DNA of 28,383 nt. Source: Penium margaritaceum. Taxonomy: Eukaryota > Streptophyta > Zygnematophyceae > Desmidiales > Peniaceae. Below, piece after piece: positions 20,968 through 28,383 of the stretch (positions are counted from its first letter, which is position 1; every line of letters starts with the position of its first letter). Below the pieces are notes generated by a model that did not search any database, was not told where the DNA came from, and saw nothing but the letters and a program-made list of their open reading frames with translations. The stretch lies in the NCBI GenBank assembly GCA_023375785.1, contig SZWC01002395.1:109459-137841 (forward strand). Direction: 5' to 3'. Made by a program: the position numbers and the translations under genes.

Positions 20968-21866
20968 CAGCAAGTTTCTTGGCAAGACGGACAGTTTCTT
21001 CATCGAGCACGGGGTTTTTCACACCGTCTCCGCTCCTGCTACTCTTCAGCATAACTGTATTTTTTAGCGTTGGAACCATACCATGGAGGATGCTGTTCGC
21101 GCTATGCACTCTGAGTGCAGTCTCCCGGAGTCCTTTGCCTTTGAAAGATTTGCCTACATGACATGGGTCTGGAACCGCCTCCCGCACGGTCCCCTTCCGG
21201 ACCACGTTACACAGTACGAGCTCTGGTTTGGCCACCGCGTTGACCTGCGTCTTGCTCGTGTCTGGGGATCCTTGCCTTGTGTGTGGTACACCGAGGACCA
21301 GCAGGGGTCCAAGGTCTCACTCCGGGGTCGCTTGTGTTCCTTTGTGGAAATCTCCCCGTGGTTGAAGGCCTGGCATTTCTGGGACCCCGCCCGTCGTCGC
21401 ATCGTTGAGTCCTGCGATGCACTCTTCTTTGAGTCTCTCACCTACCGTGATCTGACCTCGATCACGTCGCTGTCTGTCATGCACGTTCCTACTTGTGAGG
21501 CTTCTTAACGAATGGAAGATTCTGGGCGTGCGAGCACCTCTTGCCTGGCTGATGTGTCCGTTCGAGCCCCCTCCACTTCTCGGTCTCTGGCTCTTGATGC
21601 CTCAGCGATCATCGATGTCGGTCCAGAGACCTCTCCAGCACAGCCGGCTTCTACCCATGTTACCTCGCACCCCAAAGGTGCCCATAATTCTGTACCTGTG
21701 TCCACTAGTACTCATGCCTCTTTGTGGTTCTGCCTTGACTCCTGCTCCTACTGTCACACCCAGTCCCGTGTCTCCCATATACACATCTCTTCACAGTGCA
21801 TCACCTACTCCTTTGACTCAGCCCTCACCCGTTGTGGTTGTGCCTGTCTCTGAGCCTGAGGTGAGC
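20968..21866 (+). pseudogene. Older Ty1/copia fragment: integrase C-part and linker
   Basis: Immediately after the satellite, one plus frame reads GSKFLGKTDSFFIEHGVFH, TVSAPATLQHNCIF, TAG, RWNHTMEDAVRAM, SLPESFAFERFAYMTWVWNR, DLRLARVWGS, KVSLRGRLCSFVEIS and WHFWDP. This is the end of a copia integrase core (GGEF, APxTPQQNGxxER), then the conserved integrase-to-RT region; the later element at 24500-24900 has the same order (WVWNRVPQGPLP, DLRLARILGN, LRFWDP). The invariant glutamate codon is a TAG at 21065-21067. A TAA lies at 21506-21508 and a frameshift near 21730, beyond which a Pro/Ser/Thr-rich linker continues to the insertion point of the next element. The 5' part (LTR, gag, protease, first Asp residues) is missing at the satellite junction, and no RT is seen on the far side of the inserted element. 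Confidence 0.8.
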
Positions 21867-21871
21867 CCCTC
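21867..21871. other. Target-site duplication, left (CCCTC)
   Basis: Five bases directly before the 5' LTR, identical to 27434-27438 directly after the 3' LTR. Five-base duplications are typical of Ty1/copia integration and fix both LTR ends. Confidence 0.88.
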
Positions 21872-22448
21872 CGTTAATCCTCTCTGCATATGTTTTCCTC
21901 TCCAATGTGCACATGTGTGCGCTGGGTATGCTGATCCAGGGAGCGGAGGCAACGCACACTGAGTCTGCACGCCTGACCCACCCTCGACTACCTCTGGGGT
22001 CGCTAGTGCGCTTGCCTCTCTCTTGCGGCATTGCCTCTAATTTGCTCTCCGTGCCAGATGTGGCAACTATGTTGGATCCTTGTGAAACCTATGGTTGTCC
22101 TCACTCTGGATGTTTGTAGAACTTCAAGAACCTAGTTTAGGTCTAGAACAGTTAGGGGCATACTATGTGTTTCGGTGTGTTTTCGCAGACTCGGGCAGTC
22201 AGCCCCTTTTGCATTTCATGCAAGGGCTTTGCCCTCGCTCAAGCAGGTTGCGCCGGTGAGCCTCGCTCACCGGCCGACGGGTGGGTCTTTCTTCACAAGA
22301 CTCACCCGCTTGAGCTCTTGTTCGTTTGAGCTCGGCACTTAGGTATTTGGAGGAAACCATGGCCGCCATGCAAACCCGACTCTAGCATACCCATTTTTTA
22401 ACCAAATCAAGCAAGACAAGTTGCGTTTGAGACGTGAGACTCTTCTCA
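21872..22448 (+). repeat. 5' LTR of copia element
   Basis: 577 bases. Begins CGTTAATCCTCTC; the partner LTR begins TGTTAATCC, so the terminal T has mutated to C. Ends TTCTCA directly before the PBS, giving the usual CA end. The second half holds three consecutive stem-loops: AGGGC-TTT-GCCCT at 22223-22235, GCCGGTGAGC-CTC-GCTCACCGGC at 22252-22274, and an 11-bp stem at 22279-22307. Confidence 0.92.
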
Positions 22449-22461
22449 TGGTATCAAAGCC
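22449..22461 (+). other. Primer-binding site (tRNA-iMet type)
   Basis: TGGTATCAAAGCC starts exactly after the LTR. Plant-type copia elements use TGGTATCAGAGC, complementary to the 3' end of initiator methionine tRNA; here one G is A. Reverse transcription would start here from the tRNA primer. Confidence 0.85.
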
Positions 22462-22825
22462 ACTTCCTAGACCTGTGGCTGACATATAGAGGCGGCTCTG
22501 AGCAAAAAGGGCGGTGGCCAAGCCACACGCGGATCCAGATCCGTGCGTCCGCCACCAAAGCAGGCCCCGCCCGCCACCAAGGGCCGTCGAAGGCCCACCC
22601 CTAGGCTGCGTGTGGACAGGAGAGGCGGCAGAAATGAGGGGAAGGCTTGCAAGGACGAGAAAGAGGGGGGAGGGAGAGCCCAAATGCTAATCCGCTCCTT
22701 GGAGGGGAAGGCGGGGCCCCTCGGCCCACAAAGTGATGTTTGCAGGTCACATGTGATCTAAGGGTGCTTCCTAGACCAAGACAAGGTGGGCTTGCATCCA
22801 AAAACTGGGCCCAAAGTGGGCCCGA
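22462..22825 (+). other. Leader and degraded 5' gag
   Basis: No gag N-terminal domain is recognisable. Only about 650 bases separate the PBS from the zinc knuckle, less than a usual copia gag needs, so an internal deletion is likely in addition to frameshifts. The sequence is GC-rich, with many Arg/Pro codons in several frames. Confidence 0.45.
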
Positions 22826-23257
22826 CGAATTGCTGCCAAAATTTTCTCGGCCGGCAAAGAGGGGAGTCAGGACTCACGCAATTATCTTAGGACCCGCTAT
22901 GAGGACATTCTTCGTGGTGAGGCACGCGAGGCCAAAAATCTGACACCTAGCACCTTTTTCCATCAGTCCCCGTCGGGTGCTTCCACCAACTTTTCTCAGG
23001 GAGGAGGCGGAGGCGGGGGAGGCTGGGGACATGGAGGAACAGGCGCCCAGACAGGCAGAGGACAAGGCCGTGGCCGTGGTGGTGGTGCCGGTGGGGGACA
23101 GCGCACATGCAACTACTACAGCAAGCATGGTCACTTCTGGCGTGCCTCCCCAGACCTCCAGTGCATCATGACTCCACCCCAAGACAGTAGCAGGTGCACC
23201 AGAGGTCTCGTCCCCTTGGGCAGCAGCTGCATCGTCCAGCTTGATCCACGCCCATGA
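22826..23257 (+). pseudogene. gag remnant with glycine-rich region and zinc knuckle
   Basis: One frame reads RIAAKIFSAGKEGSQDSR, NYLRTRYEDILRGEAREAK, then a glycine/arginine-rich stretch and CNYYSKHGHFWRAS at 23108-23149, and ends at TGA. The last motif aligns to a CCHC zinc knuckle (C-x2-C-x4-H-x4-C) of retroelement nucleocapsid, which binds the genomic RNA, but the second Cys is Tyr and the fourth is Ser. The frame differs from pol. Upstream frames do not connect, so this is the C-terminal part of gag only. Confidence 0.7.
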
Positions 23258-23603
23258 TGACAGCACCTTGAGCTCATGTGCCCTCTGGCGGTGTCACTAA
23301 CGCATCACCACCAGTGGTGCAGCCGCCGGCGGGCCAGCCGATCTATCCAGGGCCCCCTTCTCGCTACCAAGGCCACAACTACGTCCCACTGCACTTGCCC
23401 ATCCCTGTCCCCGCACCCGCATGGGTGTAACGCATCTACAATCACATGGCCGAGTCTCAGCAGCCCACAGCCGGAGACCATGTAGCCGGGTGGACAACAC
23501 CCATGGAGCTGCAGCCTCCAGAACCAACGGCCATGCCACAGTCACCAAGTCAGCGATTGGCGCACACACATGTCACCACTTGAGACGCGCTTCCAATGCA
23601 TGA
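23258..23603 (+). pseudogene. gag-pol joint, proline-rich, frameshifted
   Basis: A third frame (starting near 23293) reads PPVVQPPAGQPIYPGPPS, PLHLPIPVPAPAW, TAA, RIYNHMAESQQPTAGD and MELQPPEPTAMPQ before TGA at about 23581. Pro/Gln-rich linkers of this kind lie between the zinc knuckle and protease of copia polyproteins. Gag, this linker and pol lie in three different frames, so at least two indels separate them. Confidence 0.6.
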
Positions 23604-26600
23604 GTGGATGTTGACACTACTGCGTCACATGACATGTCTCCACATCACCAGTTGTTTGTATTGCTGTACGCTGCACAGTATGTGGAGGGTGTGAAAATAG
23701 GGTCTGGGGAGGTGTTGGACGTGGAGGGTGTGCGCACAAGGGCGTTGCAAGCACCTGGGGGCGTCTTCTATTTGATGGGTGTGTTGTATGTTCCCAAGTT
23801 GAAAGTGAACCTTCTGTCTGGCGGTCAGCTAGACCGCCAAGCTAACATGTCCACTCTCATGCAGAAACAGCGCTGCATCCCTTTTTATGTTGTTGGGGCA
23901 CTGTTGGCTGATGGACCTTTGCACACTGACATGCTCTACCGCCTCACCCTCTTTCCATTGACTCGGGCGCACTCACACAAACCACAGACACATGTCATCA
24001 CAGCCACGGATGTAACGCACAAAGACCTACTACACAGTCGACTTGCACACATCAACACGGACCTGGTCACGGATATGATCAAATATATGACAGCACACGG
24101 TCTCTTGCCTACGGACTGCCCACATGGCCTCAGCTCAGATGCGTGTCTCGATCGTCAGGAAGGCAAGGCTCACAGACAGACCTTCCCTAGGTCAGACAAG
24201 GTCTGCAAGGCTCCTCTGGAACTTGTCCATGCAGACCTGACAGGCCTCATGCCAGTACCCTCTGTGAAGTATGGGTCACAGTACATTCTCACACTGACAG
24301 ATGACTACAGTCGTTTTCACTGGGCATTCCTGCTGAAGTAAAATGCAGATGCCCAACGTGCTATTACAGAATAGATTCCTCTTGCTGAGCGGCAGACTGG
24401 TTGTAAACTACTGAAACTGCTCACAGACAGAGGAGGGGAGTTCATGGGTGTCATGACTGCAGAGTTGAAGGCCAAAGGTATAGAGCATCAAACCACCACA
24501 CCATACAGACCACAACAAAATGGGGTGGCTGAAAGGTGGGATAGAGCCCTTGGTGATGCACAGCGCACACTGCTGAGTGAGTCTGGTCTGACCTTCAACG
24601 TCTGGGAGGAAGCCGTCAAGAATGTGACATGGGTGTGGAACAGGGTGCCACAAGGGCCCCTGCCCAAGGCAGTCACGCCATGGGACCGGTGGTTTAAGGA
24701 GAAGGCTGATTTAAGGCTAGCAAGGATCTTGGGCAATATGGTGTGCGTGTTGTTTGAACATCCTCAAAGAGACCATAAACTCAGCCCACGAGGTCAATGG
24801 TGTGTCTTTGTAGGCGTCTCTCATGCCTCCAAAGCATTGCGATTTTGGGACCCCATGCACTACCACTTCCTAGAGAGCACAGATGCCTCCTTCTTGGAGC
24901 ACGTGCCGTACAAACAGTTCCGCACCCTGTGTCATGCTCCTCACATCAACATCCCTCAGCCGTACACAGACTATGTGAGTGTGCCTGTGTTTGTGCCGAA
25001 CACACCCACTGCATCACCACAGTCGCCACAGCAAGAGAGGCACACGGAAGAAACTTCATCAGTTCCCACATACCTTTTGATACCTACGGACTTACGCATC
25101 ACAGACTCCAGTGCTCCGCATAGACCACCCGGGCTACAAACCCAAACGCCCCAGCACAGCACAGAGGATTCCAAAACACCATCCCCACCGCCGGTACCAC
25201 GCTCCTCTCGCAATGTGGAGCGTGTGAACTATAGACTGTTTTATCACACGGATGGGCCGGTGAATTTGGACCATAACACCGTGGAATCCCATACACTTAC
25301 TGAGGCCAGGGGGCGTGCTGATGCGAGTGAGTGGGACAAGGCCATGGTGGCTGAGTTAAACACCCTTCTAGGGCATGGTGTGTACGAACTGGTCCCATTG
25401 CAACCAGGGAAAAAAGCCATTGATGTCAAATGGGTCTATAAGCTCAAAAGGAACCTAGCAGAACTCATTGAGAAGTACAAAGCGAGGCTGGTGGCTAAGG
25501 GTTTACACCAGATCCCAGGTCAAGACTTTACAGACACCTATGCCCCAGTGGGCGAGTACGGGACGAGCCGGGCACTTTTGGGTGTAGCAGCACATGAGGA
25601 CTGGGAAACACATCAAATGGATGTCAAGAATGCCTTCCTTAAAGGTCCACTTGAGGAGGAGCTTCACGTGAAACAACCAGACGGATTTGATGATGGCACA
25701 GACTGTGTGTGGCTGCTTTTCGAGGCCCTTTATGGGCTCAAGCAAGCCCCGCGCTGCTGGAATAAAGAAATACGACTCACCCTTGGATCAGGGGGATTCA
25801 TGCAAAGTCTAAGTGACCCGTCTCTTTTCCTGCTCTGGGATCCTGGTCTTCCTTTTACCTTGCTTGTCTATGTAGACGATCTCCTTATCATGTCGCCCTC
25901 TTGTTCCCTCATCACAGAAACAAAGAAGCTGCTCACCACGCACTACAGCATGACAGACCTGGGTGAAGCAACAAACTTCTTGGGCATGAAAATCACCAGG
26001 GACAGAACTGCTCGCACGCTGAGCCGGCACCAAGGACGATTCACAGCACACCTGACTGCACGTTTTCAGCATCTGGTACAGCATCTGCCACGACAGCATT
26101 CACCGATGAGTCTTGATGTGTATGCAAACCTCTTGGATGCCAACACAACTGAATATGAACCAGGCTGTGACCCCACACTGTACAGACAAATCACTGGTAG
26201 CTTGTCATATCTTGCTTCCACCACACGACTTGACATCTCATGCGCAGTGAATGTGCTAGTACAGTTCAGCCAATAGCCACGAATCACACATCTCAAAGCA
26301 CTACTGAAGTTGCTCTGCTATGAGATGGACACTTCTACGCTTGGTCTTGTCTTTGCACCCTCATCGTGTCCATTGTTGGATGAGTGCTATGACAATGATA
26401 ATGCACGTGATCATGGGGCCCGCAATCGTGGTGGTTATGTGTTCCGTGTGTGTGGAACAGCAGTTCCGTGGCGAAGTGCCAAGCAATCATGTGTGCCTCG
26501 AAGTGTGGCTGAAGCTAAATACATGGCACTGGGTGAAGCAGCTTGTGAATGCATGTGGCTGGCGGGACTGCTTGAGGAATTGAGGCTGCCCACTCATGCC

Positions 26601-26864
26601 GTTGCGCTTCATACCGACAGCTCTGCCGCACACCGCATTTCTTAGAATGATGGTGTGCTGCATCCTCAGACAAAGCATATCAGTGTAGAGCATCACTTCA
26701 TCCACGAAGCAGTCGAGGCAGGCACCGTGCAAGTGTGCCCAACTAGCGGTGATGCCCAATTGGCAGACTTCCTCACCAAGGCACTCCCATCTCCTGCACT
26801 CCATCAGCAACTTGAGCACCTTGGCTACATGCCCACTGCACCCATGTCCAAGGGGGCGTGTTAA
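23604..26864 (+). pseudogene. copia pol: protease, integrase, RT, RNase H (4 stops)
   Basis: A single frame of 1087 codons with internal stops TAA 24339, TAG 24372, TAG 26274 and TAG 26643. Protease: VDVDTTASHDMS at the start matches the copia VDTGASxHM site, but the catalytic-triad Gly is Thr (DTT). Integrase: zinc motif HSRLAH then C-x2-R (second Cys lost); catalytic D at 24234 (HADLTG), D at 24426 (TDRGGEF) and E at 24531 (NGVAER), 35 residues apart. RT: QMDVKNAFLKG (D at 25620) and YVDD at 25869-25880. RNase H: GYVFRVCG, AEAKYMALGEA (usually EAEYMAL), TDSSAA, QTKHISVEHHFI and QLADFLTKALP. The core is otherwise well kept, including a 610-codon uninterrupted integrase-RT block (24444-26276). 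The terminal TAA is formed by the first bases of the 3' LTR. Confidence 0.92.
26849..26858 (+). other. Polypurine tract
   Basis: CAAGGGGGCG directly precedes TGTTAATCC, the start of the 3' LTR. A short G-rich purine run at this point is the usual plus-strand DNA primer of copia elements. It also encodes the last pol residues (SKGA). Confidence 0.75.
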
Positions 26865-27433
26865 TCCTCTCTGTACATGTTTTCCTCTCCGATGTGCACA
26901 TGAGTGTGCGGGGCATGCTGATCCAGGGAATGGAGGCCACACACACTGAGTCTGCACGTCGGACCCACCCTCGACTACCTCTGGGGTCGCCAGTGCGCTT
27001 GCCTCCCTCTCGCGGCATTGCCTCTGCTTCGCTCTCCGTGCCAGATGTGGCAACTATGTTGGATCCTTGTGAAACCTATGGTTGTCCTAACTCTAGATGT
27101 TTGTAGAACTTTGGAAACCTAGTTTATGTCTAAAATAGTTAGGGGCATACTGTGTGTTTCGGTGTGTTTTTGCGGACTCGGACGGTCAACCCCTTTTGCA
27201 TGTCATGCGAGGGCTTTGCCCTCGCTCGAGCAGGTTGCGCCGGCGAGCCTCGCTCACCAGCCAACGGGTGGGTCTATCTTCACTAGACTCACCCTCTTGA
27301 GCTCTTGAGTTCGAGCTTGACACTCAGGTTTTGGGGAGACACCATGGCCGCCATGCAAACCCGACTCTAGCATACCCATTTCTTAACCAAATCAAGCAAG
27401 AAAAGTTGTGTTTCAGTCCTGAGGCTGTTCTCA
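26859..27433 (+). repeat. 3' LTR of copia element
   Basis: 575 bases, TGTTAATCC...GTTCTCA, with the canonical TG...CA ends. About 89 percent identical to the 5' LTR by hand alignment; most changes are transitions. The hairpin CGAGGGC-TTT-GCCCTCG is perfect here, whereas the second stem-loop has lost two pairs relative to the 5' LTR. Confidence 0.92.
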
Positions 27434-27438
27434 CCCTC
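27434..27438. other. Target-site duplication, right (CCCTC)
   Basis: Identical to 21867-21871; see that entry. Confidence 0.88.
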
Positions 27439-27715
27439 GATTCCAGGTAACTTGCATGAGCCCGGCAGTCGTCTTTGACCATTGGTCTCCCGAGTCCAGC
27501 AAGTGTCATGTCCCGCACCCAGGTGCTCCACTCGCAGCATCCCGAGTGGTGTGTTGAAATAGTATGCACCTTGACCACTGCCTAGCTGGCTAGCTACACC
27601 TACAAACAAGGCATGCAATGCTCTATGGAGTATGTCCCCTTGGTCTGTTCTGAGATGGGCCAGGAATGCACTACCCATAATGGGTATGTCCCCTGTGGCT
27701 CATCATAGGAATCAT
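27439..27715. other. Flank right of copia insertion, no gene recognised
   Basis: Expected to continue the older copia fragment across the insertion point, but the joined frame ends at a stop after 16 codons and no RT motif is seen in any frame. A minus-strand frame (27678-27367, with GSGQGAYYFNTPLGMLRVEH) is open but unrecognised. The older fragment may have ended at or near the insertion site. Confidence 0.4.
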
Positions 27716-27800
27716 ACCTTTTTGGCTTGGTTGAATAGGCGCCGGAGTCTCAAACAAAAGGTCACGGGTTCAAACCCCGCGACAGCCGCAATTTTCTTTG
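27716..27800 (+). repeat. tRNA-like, SINE-like Pol III segment
   Basis: TGGCTTGGTTGA at 27723-27734 resembles a Pol III A box (TRGYNNANNNG), and GGTTCAAACCC at 27767-27777 is close to the B-box consensus GGTTCRANNCC. The bases around it (CACGGG-TTCAAAC-CCCGCG) can form a T-arm. The acceptor and anticodon stems do not pair well, so it is not a working tRNA; a tRNA pseudogene or the head of a tRNA-derived SINE fits. A TTTT follows at 27792. Confidence 0.5.
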
Positions 27801-27819
27801 TGGCCAAAACTGGGACAGG

Positions 27820-27887
27820 AAGCTTCTAGGAAGCTTACTAGAGCGTGCCTTGAGGATGACACTTGGCGGTCTAAGGACGCGCCAAGT
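27820..27887. promoter_or_regulatory. Two perfect palindromes upstream of a TATA box
   Basis: AAGCTTC-TAG-GAAGCTT at 27820-27836 and ACTTGGCG (27861-27868) with CGCCAAGT (27880-27887). Both lie within 140 bases upstream of TATAAAAG. They could be factor-binding sites or chance; the first resembles a heat-shock element but its half-site spacing is one base too long. Confidence 0.3.
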
Positions 27888-27955
27888 AGGACTGTAGGTT
27901 GAGGTTGGCTCCAGTGGAGTCACTACAAGCAGAAGCTTTAGCAAAGCTCTGCAAG

Positions 27956-27963
27956 TATAAAAG
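27956..27963 (+). promoter_or_regulatory. Candidate Pol II TATA box
   Basis: TATAAAAG in otherwise unremarkable sequence, with palindromes upstream. A transcript would start near 27985 and run to the right, off the window. The arrangement resembles the U3-R part of an LTR, but no partner LTR or PBS is visible here. Confidence 0.4.
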
Positions 27964-28383
27964 CCTGTACCTTGCATGCATCCATTTACAGTTCTTGCCT
28001 TTGAGACTCCTCACAGAGTGTCCAACCAAAGGTAGACACTAAAGACCAACATGCGGACTTCGTGAGGTTGCAAACCAAACGAACCTAAAGTGTGGATCCC
28101 TCGTTCGAGGGTGATATGTTATCTTGGTTGCAATACCAAGAGCGGTTGGCGGCCTCCCATGTCGGGACCCGTTTTCTAGACCGTTGCTATCCGGCGCATT
28201 GACAAAGGGTTATGGGCCCACACTTCTGGTTCTAAGGCACGCTTCCAAGACCGACTAGCGCGTGGTCTTGCAGGGCGCACAGGTACAACAGGGACACGAC
28301 CATCGGACGGCTCCATCTGCTCCATCGGCTCCATCGGCTTCTTCAGGTAGGGTGCGCGCACGTGGCGGACTAGGGGACGAGGA
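27964..28383. other. Right edge, unassigned
   Basis: No recognised gene. A short plus-strand frame (ATG at 28117, reading MLSWLQYQERLAASHVG) ends after 28 codons. A small hairpin CTTGGT-TGCAAT-ACCAAG lies near 28125-28142. A Ser/Ala/Pro-rich frame (APSAPSAPSASS) is open at the very end and might be the start of a gag-like frame, if this is a truncated retroelement. Confidence 0.3.

Larger units (their letters stand above)
21872..27433 (+). mobile_element. Full-length, inactive Ty1/copia LTR retrotransposon
   Basis: Two LTRs of 577 and 575 bases, an initiator-Met-type PBS, a polypurine tract, a gag remnant with zinc knuckle, and pol in the order protease, integrase, reverse transcriptase, RNase H (the order defining Ty1/copia) lie between perfect 5-bp duplications. 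Length is 5562 bases. The LTRs differ at roughly 64 positions by hand count (about 11 percent), so the insertion is old. Gag and the gag-pol joint are frameshifted, pol has four internal stops, and protease and zinc-binding residues are changed, so it cannot act autonomously. It sits at the end of an older copia fragment of a related but distinct lineage. Confidence 0.93.

Noticed and set aside
20304..21161. A 285-codon plus-strand open frame
   Set aside because: It runs through four satellite units and into the copia fragment in a frame different from the integrase frame. Unit length is not a multiple of three, so it owes its openness to chance length changes.
21065..26645. Reassigned genetic code with TAA/TAG as Gln (as in some ulvophycean green algae), because all six stops in the two copia pol frames are TAA or TAG
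   Set aside because: The TAG at 21065-21067 replaces the invariant integrase glutamate, one change from GAG, and 24372 fits a former TGG; both elements are otherwise decayed. Loss of function explains the stops without recoding.
27820..27836. Heat-shock element in a putative LTR promoter
   Set aside because: TTC and GAA half-sites are separated by three bases rather than two, and no intact third site follows.

Overview
This is a stretch of nuclear DNA from a eukaryote. The signs are GT-AG introns, an old Ty1/copia retrotransposon whose primer-binding site matches the plant-type initiator-Met tRNA, an 11.5 kb satellite array, and long simple-sequence tracts. There is no operon structure. The lineage cannot be named from the sequence; a green alga or another plant-lineage genome is my best guess, held loosely.

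Layout. (1) About 45-6615, minus strand: remains of a multi-exon gene that I read as a KDZ-superfamily / HMGXB3-like transposase or transposase-derived gene. It has cysteine clusters, a SWIM-like CxC motif, a C-x2-C/DGTSL segment, and a C-terminal block with a YDSAC motif followed by a DRLH motif. In-frame stops and at least one frameshift suggest decay. Its largest intron is filled with (AGCC)n and CTGCTCC-type low-complexity DNA. (2) About 6700-8090: purine-rich, (CCA)n and short tandem repeats, with inverted copies of the low-complexity blocks in the intron. (3) 8088-9503: unique sequence without a recognisable gene. (4) 9504-20967: about 61 head-to-tail copies of a roughly 187-bp satellite. 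Most units carry a G-run on the plus strand, and two of these runs have grown to 22 and 51 G. (5) 20968-21866: truncated integrase-to-linker fragment of an older copia element, abutting the satellite. (6) 21872-27433: a complete-length but dead Ty1/copia element with 577/575-bp LTRs, PBS, PPT, a gag remnant and a single-frame pol with four stops, flanked by a perfect 5-bp target-site duplication (CCCTC) and nested at the edge of the older copia fragment. (7) 27439-28383: a tRNA-like (SINE-like) segment, two perfect palindromes and a TATA box that may belong to another retroelement or promoter cut by the window end.

No gene here looks intact. The window reads as repeat-rich, possibly heterochromatic or pericentromeric DNA: a decayed DNA-transposon-type gene, satellite, and nested LTR retrotransposons. 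All domain names rest on motifs recognised by eye.
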